This document shows positions 4,814 to 6,196 of a stretch of DNA of 6,196 nt, piece after piece (positions within the stretch are counted from its first letter, which is position 1; every line of letters begins with the position of its first letter). The notes under the pieces are model-generated. The model had not been told where the DNA came from, did not search any database, and saw only the letters and a list, made by a program, of their open reading frames with translations. The position numbers and the translations under genes are program-made. Origin of the DNA: Actinomycetota bacterium (GTDB taxonomy: Bacteria > Acidobacteriota > Blastocatellia > Chloracidobacteriales > Chloracidobacteriaceae); NCBI GenBank assembly GCA_013298335.1, contig JAAFHI010000222.1, forward strand, positions 1-6,196, written 5' to 3'.

Positions 4814-6196
4814 ATGTGTGGAATAGCTGGAATAATATCGCGCGACTCCTTCCCATGCGGCTTGCTGTCCCGCATGGGGAAAGCGCTTGACCACCGGGGG
4901 CCGGATGGATACGGGTATGCCGCCTTCGCGCCGGATCAGGGAATGACCGCCTGGTTCGACGACGATGCGTGTCCGGGAAACGGGCGCTGGACCGTCGGTC
5001 TGGCCCACCGGCGGTTGTCGATTGTCGATCTGTCGGATGAAAACCGGCAGCCGATGACTGACGAAACCGGGCGATACTGGCTGGTCTTCAACGGAGAAAT
5101 CTTCAACTACCGCGAACTCCGGGCCGAACTGGAAGCGCAGGGGCGGACCTTCCGCACCGCCGGCGACACGGAGGTCGTGCTTCAGGCTTACGACGTCTGG
5201 GGCGAAGCCTGCGTCGAACGGTTCAACGGGATGTGGGCGATTGCCCTGTTCGACACCCTGCGCCGGTCGGTGTTTCTCTCCCGCGACCGGTTCGGCATCA
5301 AGCCGCTGTATTTCACTGAGCACGCGGGCACGGTGCTGTTCGCCTCCGAAATCAAGGCCCTGCTGGCGGCGGGGATCATCGCGGTCCGTCCGAATGAAAA
5401 AACCGTGTCCCGCTTTCTGCTGACCGGACGCACCGACGAGACGCGCGACTCTTTTTTCGAAGGAATTTTTCAGGTTCCGCCCGGCCACTCGGCCATGATC
5501 GACGTGAACTCGGAGCATCCGAAGGTCATGACCCGGCCCTACTGGTCATTTCCCGAAACCGTCGAGGACATTCCCGAACCCGAGGCGGTCACGCGCTTTC
5601 AGTCGCTGTTCTTCGACGCCGTCCGGCTCCACGCCCGGAGCGACGTGCCGATTGGAACTTCCCTGAGCGGCGGACTCGACTCCTCCTCCATCATCTGCGC
5701 GGCGGAGAAACTCCGCCAGGGAGACGATCTCCCCAATTTCACCCACGCCGCCTTCGGCTACTGCGACAGCGATCCGCGATTTTCCGAACAGCGGTTCATG
5801 GAAATCGCCGCCGCCGCGAGCGACGCCGACCTCAAACTGATCCACAGCAATGGCGAAATGCTCGGGCGGGCGCTCGGGGACGTCGTCGGCAATCAGGACG
5901 AGCCCTTCGGGTCCCTCGGCGTGGTGGCGCAGTGGATGGTCTACCGACAGGCCGCCCGGTCGGGGATGAAGGTCATCGTGGACGGGCAGGGGGCGGACGA
6001 GATTCTCTCCGGGTATTTTTCCAACTTCGCGACGGTGGCGAAAAACCGGCTCCGGCGCGGCGACGTGCGCGGGTACCTGGCGCTGCGAAAGTCGTACCAT
6101 CAGGAAATCGGGCGGTTCCCGGCTTCCCACTCCGATCTGATCCGGTCGGTTCTGCCGAATTCGGTGCGGAAGGCCGCCGCAATGGTCCGGCGCGGA
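4814..6196 (+). CDS. asnB: Asparagine synthase-like glutamine-dependent amidotransferase (AsnB family), N-terminal 461 residues
   Basis: The frame is open from ATG 4814 to the window edge (461 codons). The family is usually about 600-650 residues, so roughly the last quarter is missing. The start is fixed by chemistry: MCGIAGI places the nucleophile Cys2 at the mature N-terminus. Glutaminase-domain motifs follow: HRGPDG (27-32), HRRLSIVD (65-72, Arg67), FNGEIFNYR (92-100), GDTE (117-120) and RDRFGIKPLYF (157-167). The synthetase domain has the PP-loop SLSGGLDSSS (283-292), QDEPFGSLGVVAQW (361-374) and GQGADE (391-396). All expected catalytic residues in the visible part are present. The reaction is ATP-dependent amidation of a carboxylate using glutamine. 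In polysaccharide loci such homologues are proposed to amidate sugar acids (WbpS-like) or modify the glycan, rather than make asparagine. Which applies here is inference. It lies 254 bases from the previous gene without a good ribosome site. Confidence 0.93.
   Translation, partial: MCGIAGIISRDSFPCGLLSRMGKALDHRGPDGYGYAAFAPDQGMTAWFDDDACPGNGRWTVGLAHRRLSIVDLSDENRQPMTDETGRYWLVFNGEIFNYRELRAELEAQGRTFRTAGDTEVVLQAYDVWGEACVERFNGMWAIALFDTLRRSVFLSRDRFGIKPLYFTEHAGTVLFASEIKALLAAGIIAVRPNEKTVSRFLLTGRTDETRDSFFEGIFQVPPGHSAMIDVNSEHPKVMTRPYWSFPETVEDIPEPEAVTRFQSLFFDAVRLHARSDVPIGTSLSGGLDSSSIICAAEKLRQGDDLPNFTHAAFGYCDSDPRFSEQRFMEIAAAASDADLKLIHSNGEMLGRALGDVVGNQDEPFGSLGVVAQWMVYRQAARSGMKVIVDGQGADEILSGYFSNFATVAKNRLRRGDVRGYLALRKSYHQEIGRFPASHSDLIRSVLPNSVRKAAAMVRRG

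Noticed and set aside
4561..4875. A 104-codon minus-strand frame filling the gap before the asnB-like gene
   Set aside because: No recognisable domain, and its start lies inside the asnB-like coding region. The minus-strand terminator-like stem falls within the frame rather than after it. Kept only as a gap observation.
4687..4890. A 67-codon + strand frame overlapping the asnB-like start
   Set aside because: It overlaps a certain gene in another frame and has no motif or ribosome site.

Overview
The window is a stretch of a surface-polysaccharide (O-antigen, capsule or similar glycan) gene cluster, with every supported gene on the + strand. Base composition is GC-rich by eye, with strong G/C preference at third codon positions. 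Several starts have clear GGAGG-type ribosome sites, so a Gram-negative bacterium or environmental relative is likely. I cannot fix the phylum from this sequence.

Layout: (1) 2-322, the C-terminal end of a left-handed beta-helix acyltransferase entering from the left edge. (2) 350-970 and 972-1733, a tightly coupled HisH-like glutaminase and HisF-like protein. (3) A 144-base gap with two hairpins. (4) 1878-3077, an N-acetyl sugar amidotransferase of the WbuX/WbpG/PseA family. (5) A 150-base gap with an AT-rich, promoter-like stretch. (6) 3228-4559, a putative GT-B glycosyltransferase. (7) A 254-base gap with several inverted repeats and no credible gene. (8) 4814-6196, the first 461 codons of a glutamine-dependent asparagine synthase-like protein running off the right edge.

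How the genes fit together: the HisH/HisF/WbuX trio is the known set that converts an acetamido group on a sugar to an acetamidino (amidine) group. HisH releases ammonia from glutamine, the HisF-like barrel conducts it, and WbuX activates the acetamido carbonyl with ATP. The HisF copy has lost the catalytic Asp11 of histidine biosynthesis (Leu here) but keeps residues matching the ammonia gate, so this is not a histidine operon. The flanking acyltransferase could install the acetyl group or decorate another sugar. The glycosyltransferase would assemble the repeat unit. The AsnB-like protein may add a second amidation, for example a uronamide, as proposed for WbpS in Pseudomonas O-antigen loci. 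No nucleotide-sugar synthesis genes lie in the window, so the sugar substrate cannot be named.

The trio itself is an already described system. The less ordinary points are the pairing with a second ATP-dependent amidotransferase, the structured gaps between genes, and a possible diverged repeat shared by two of those gaps.
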